A stretch of DNA of 64,000 nucleotides from Buttiauxella gaviniae ATCC 51604 (GTDB lineage: Bacteria; Pseudomonadota; Gammaproteobacteria; Enterobacterales; Enterobacteriaceae): assembly GCF_001654835.1 (NCBI RefSeq), contig NZ_LXEP01000044.1, forward strand, positions 1 through 64,000. The letters are read 5' to 3'. A program made the position numbers and the translations under genes. Below the pieces are notes generated by a model. The model was not told the DNA's origin. It saw only the letters and a list, made by a program, of their open reading frames with translations, and did no database searches. Of this stretch, positions 63,481-64,000 are shown one piece after another (the stretch's first letter is position 1; every line of letters starts with the position of its first letter).

Positions 63481-64000
63481 ATGACCTCGATGTCTGAATT
63501 AAATCCTATCCTGGCAGGCTCAGCGCAAAGCACTGAAGCCTACCAGCAGGCCATTGCACAGACCAGCGCGGCTGTTGTGCAATGGTTGCAGCAACCTGAG
63601 ATGTATCAGGGTAAATCTGTTGCTGAACTGCGTGAACGCATTCAACTGGATTTTAATCCTCAGGGCCTGGGCAACCAGGTCGCTATTGAGCGTGCGATCG
63701 AATACTTCTTAAAAGACAGCCTGTCGGTGCATCACCCGCAGTGTGTCGCGCACTTGCATTGCCCAAGTCTGGTTATCAGCCAGGCTGCAGAAGTGTTGAT
63801 CAACGCCACTAACCAGAGCATGGACTCATGGGACCAAAGCCCGTCTGCGACCATCATTGAGATGAAGCTGATCGAATGGCTGCGTGCTCAAGTGGGTTAT
63901 CAGGCAGGCGATGCTGGCGTGTTCACCAGTGGTGGCACCCAGAGCAACCTGATGGGCCTGATGCTGGCTCGTGACGCGTTCTTTGCGCGCCAGGGCCACT
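63481..64000 (+). CDS. ddc: L-2,4-diaminobutyrate decarboxylase, 5' part
   Basis: The first 173 codons are in the window. They show the group-II PLP decarboxylase N-terminus (YQQAIAQTSAAVVQWLQQPE; VHHPQCVAHLHCPSL; SWDQSPSATIIEMKLIEWL) and the start of the PLP domain (GVFTSGGTQSNLMGLMLARD). Product: 1,3-diaminopropane. ATG 63481 has GGAG only three bases before it; ATG 63490 (MSELNP) matches the usual family start and is about as likely. It lies nine bases after dat. Confidence 0.93.
   Translation, partial: MTSMSELNPILAGSAQSTEAYQQAIAQTSAAVVQWLQQPEMYQGKSVAELRERIQLDFNPQGLGNQVAIERAIEYFLKDSLSVHHPQCVAHLHCPSLVISQAAEVLINATNQSMDSWDQSPSATIIEMKLIEWLRAQVGYQAGDAGVFTSGGTQSNLMGLMLARDAFFARQGH

Overview
The window is a chromosomal segment of a member of the Enterobacteriaceae. 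The evidence is the right-hand block nifJ(ydbK)-ydbJ-hslJ-ldhA-ydbH-ynbE-ydbL, the presence of aldA and ydcF (neighbours in E. coli K-12), Fur-type 7-1-7 boxes, a sigma-28 chemotaxis promoter, and protein sequences close to E. coli/Klebsiella/Enterobacter families. The genus cannot be fixed from the sequence alone. I see no rRNA, tRNA or CRISPR array.

Layout. (1) 1-20.4 kb is an accessory, patchwork region. It holds a helical-repeat protein cut by the window edge; a LysR regulator divergent from an HSL-type esterase; a MarR-acetyltransferase fusion gene broken at a run of ten G and preceded by a perfect 45-bp palindrome; a Fur-box-headed FecBCDE-type uptake operon with an MFS permease; a decayed stretch (resolvase remnant joined to a DsbC-like remnant, an Exc2-like lipoprotein, tiny ORFs, a truncated IS110 transposase); a histidine phosphatase; a secreted PLD nuclease; two tandem DUF1254 proteins; and a chemoreceptor. 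A roughly 63-bp intergenic repeat with terminal inverted repeats recurs here several times.

(2) 20.5-23.4 kb holds a phytase-like periplasmic esterase and a LysR regulator divergent from an NTF2/SnoaL-like protein.

(3) 23.4-36.8 kb is one large carbohydrate locus: a LacI regulator with two near-identical operators; an NHS-family MFS transporter; Gfo/Idh oxidoreductase, TIM-barrel isomerase and Gfo/Idh oxidoreductase; a complete carbohydrate ABC importer; and two GH13 alpha-glucosidases. It looks like a combined uptake, hydrolysis and keto-sugar route for an alpha-glucoside (inference).

(4) 37.0-47.9 kb: immediately after ydcF, where E. coli has aldA, sits an operon with a FucI/AraA-family isomerase, an FGGY kinase, a split transketolase, a ribose-type ABC importer, a DUF2291 lipoprotein and a divergent SorC regulator. 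The gene set (isomerase, kinase, two-subunit transketolase) matches the logic of pentose or branched-pentose catabolism such as that of D-apiose (inference).

(5) 48.1-64 kb is conserved core: aldA, Fur-box-headed yncE, a secreted esterase, nifJ, ydbJ, hslJ, ldhA, ydbH-ynbE-ydbL, a small Ser-rich secreted protein, then dat and the 5' part of ddc for 1,3-diaminopropane synthesis.
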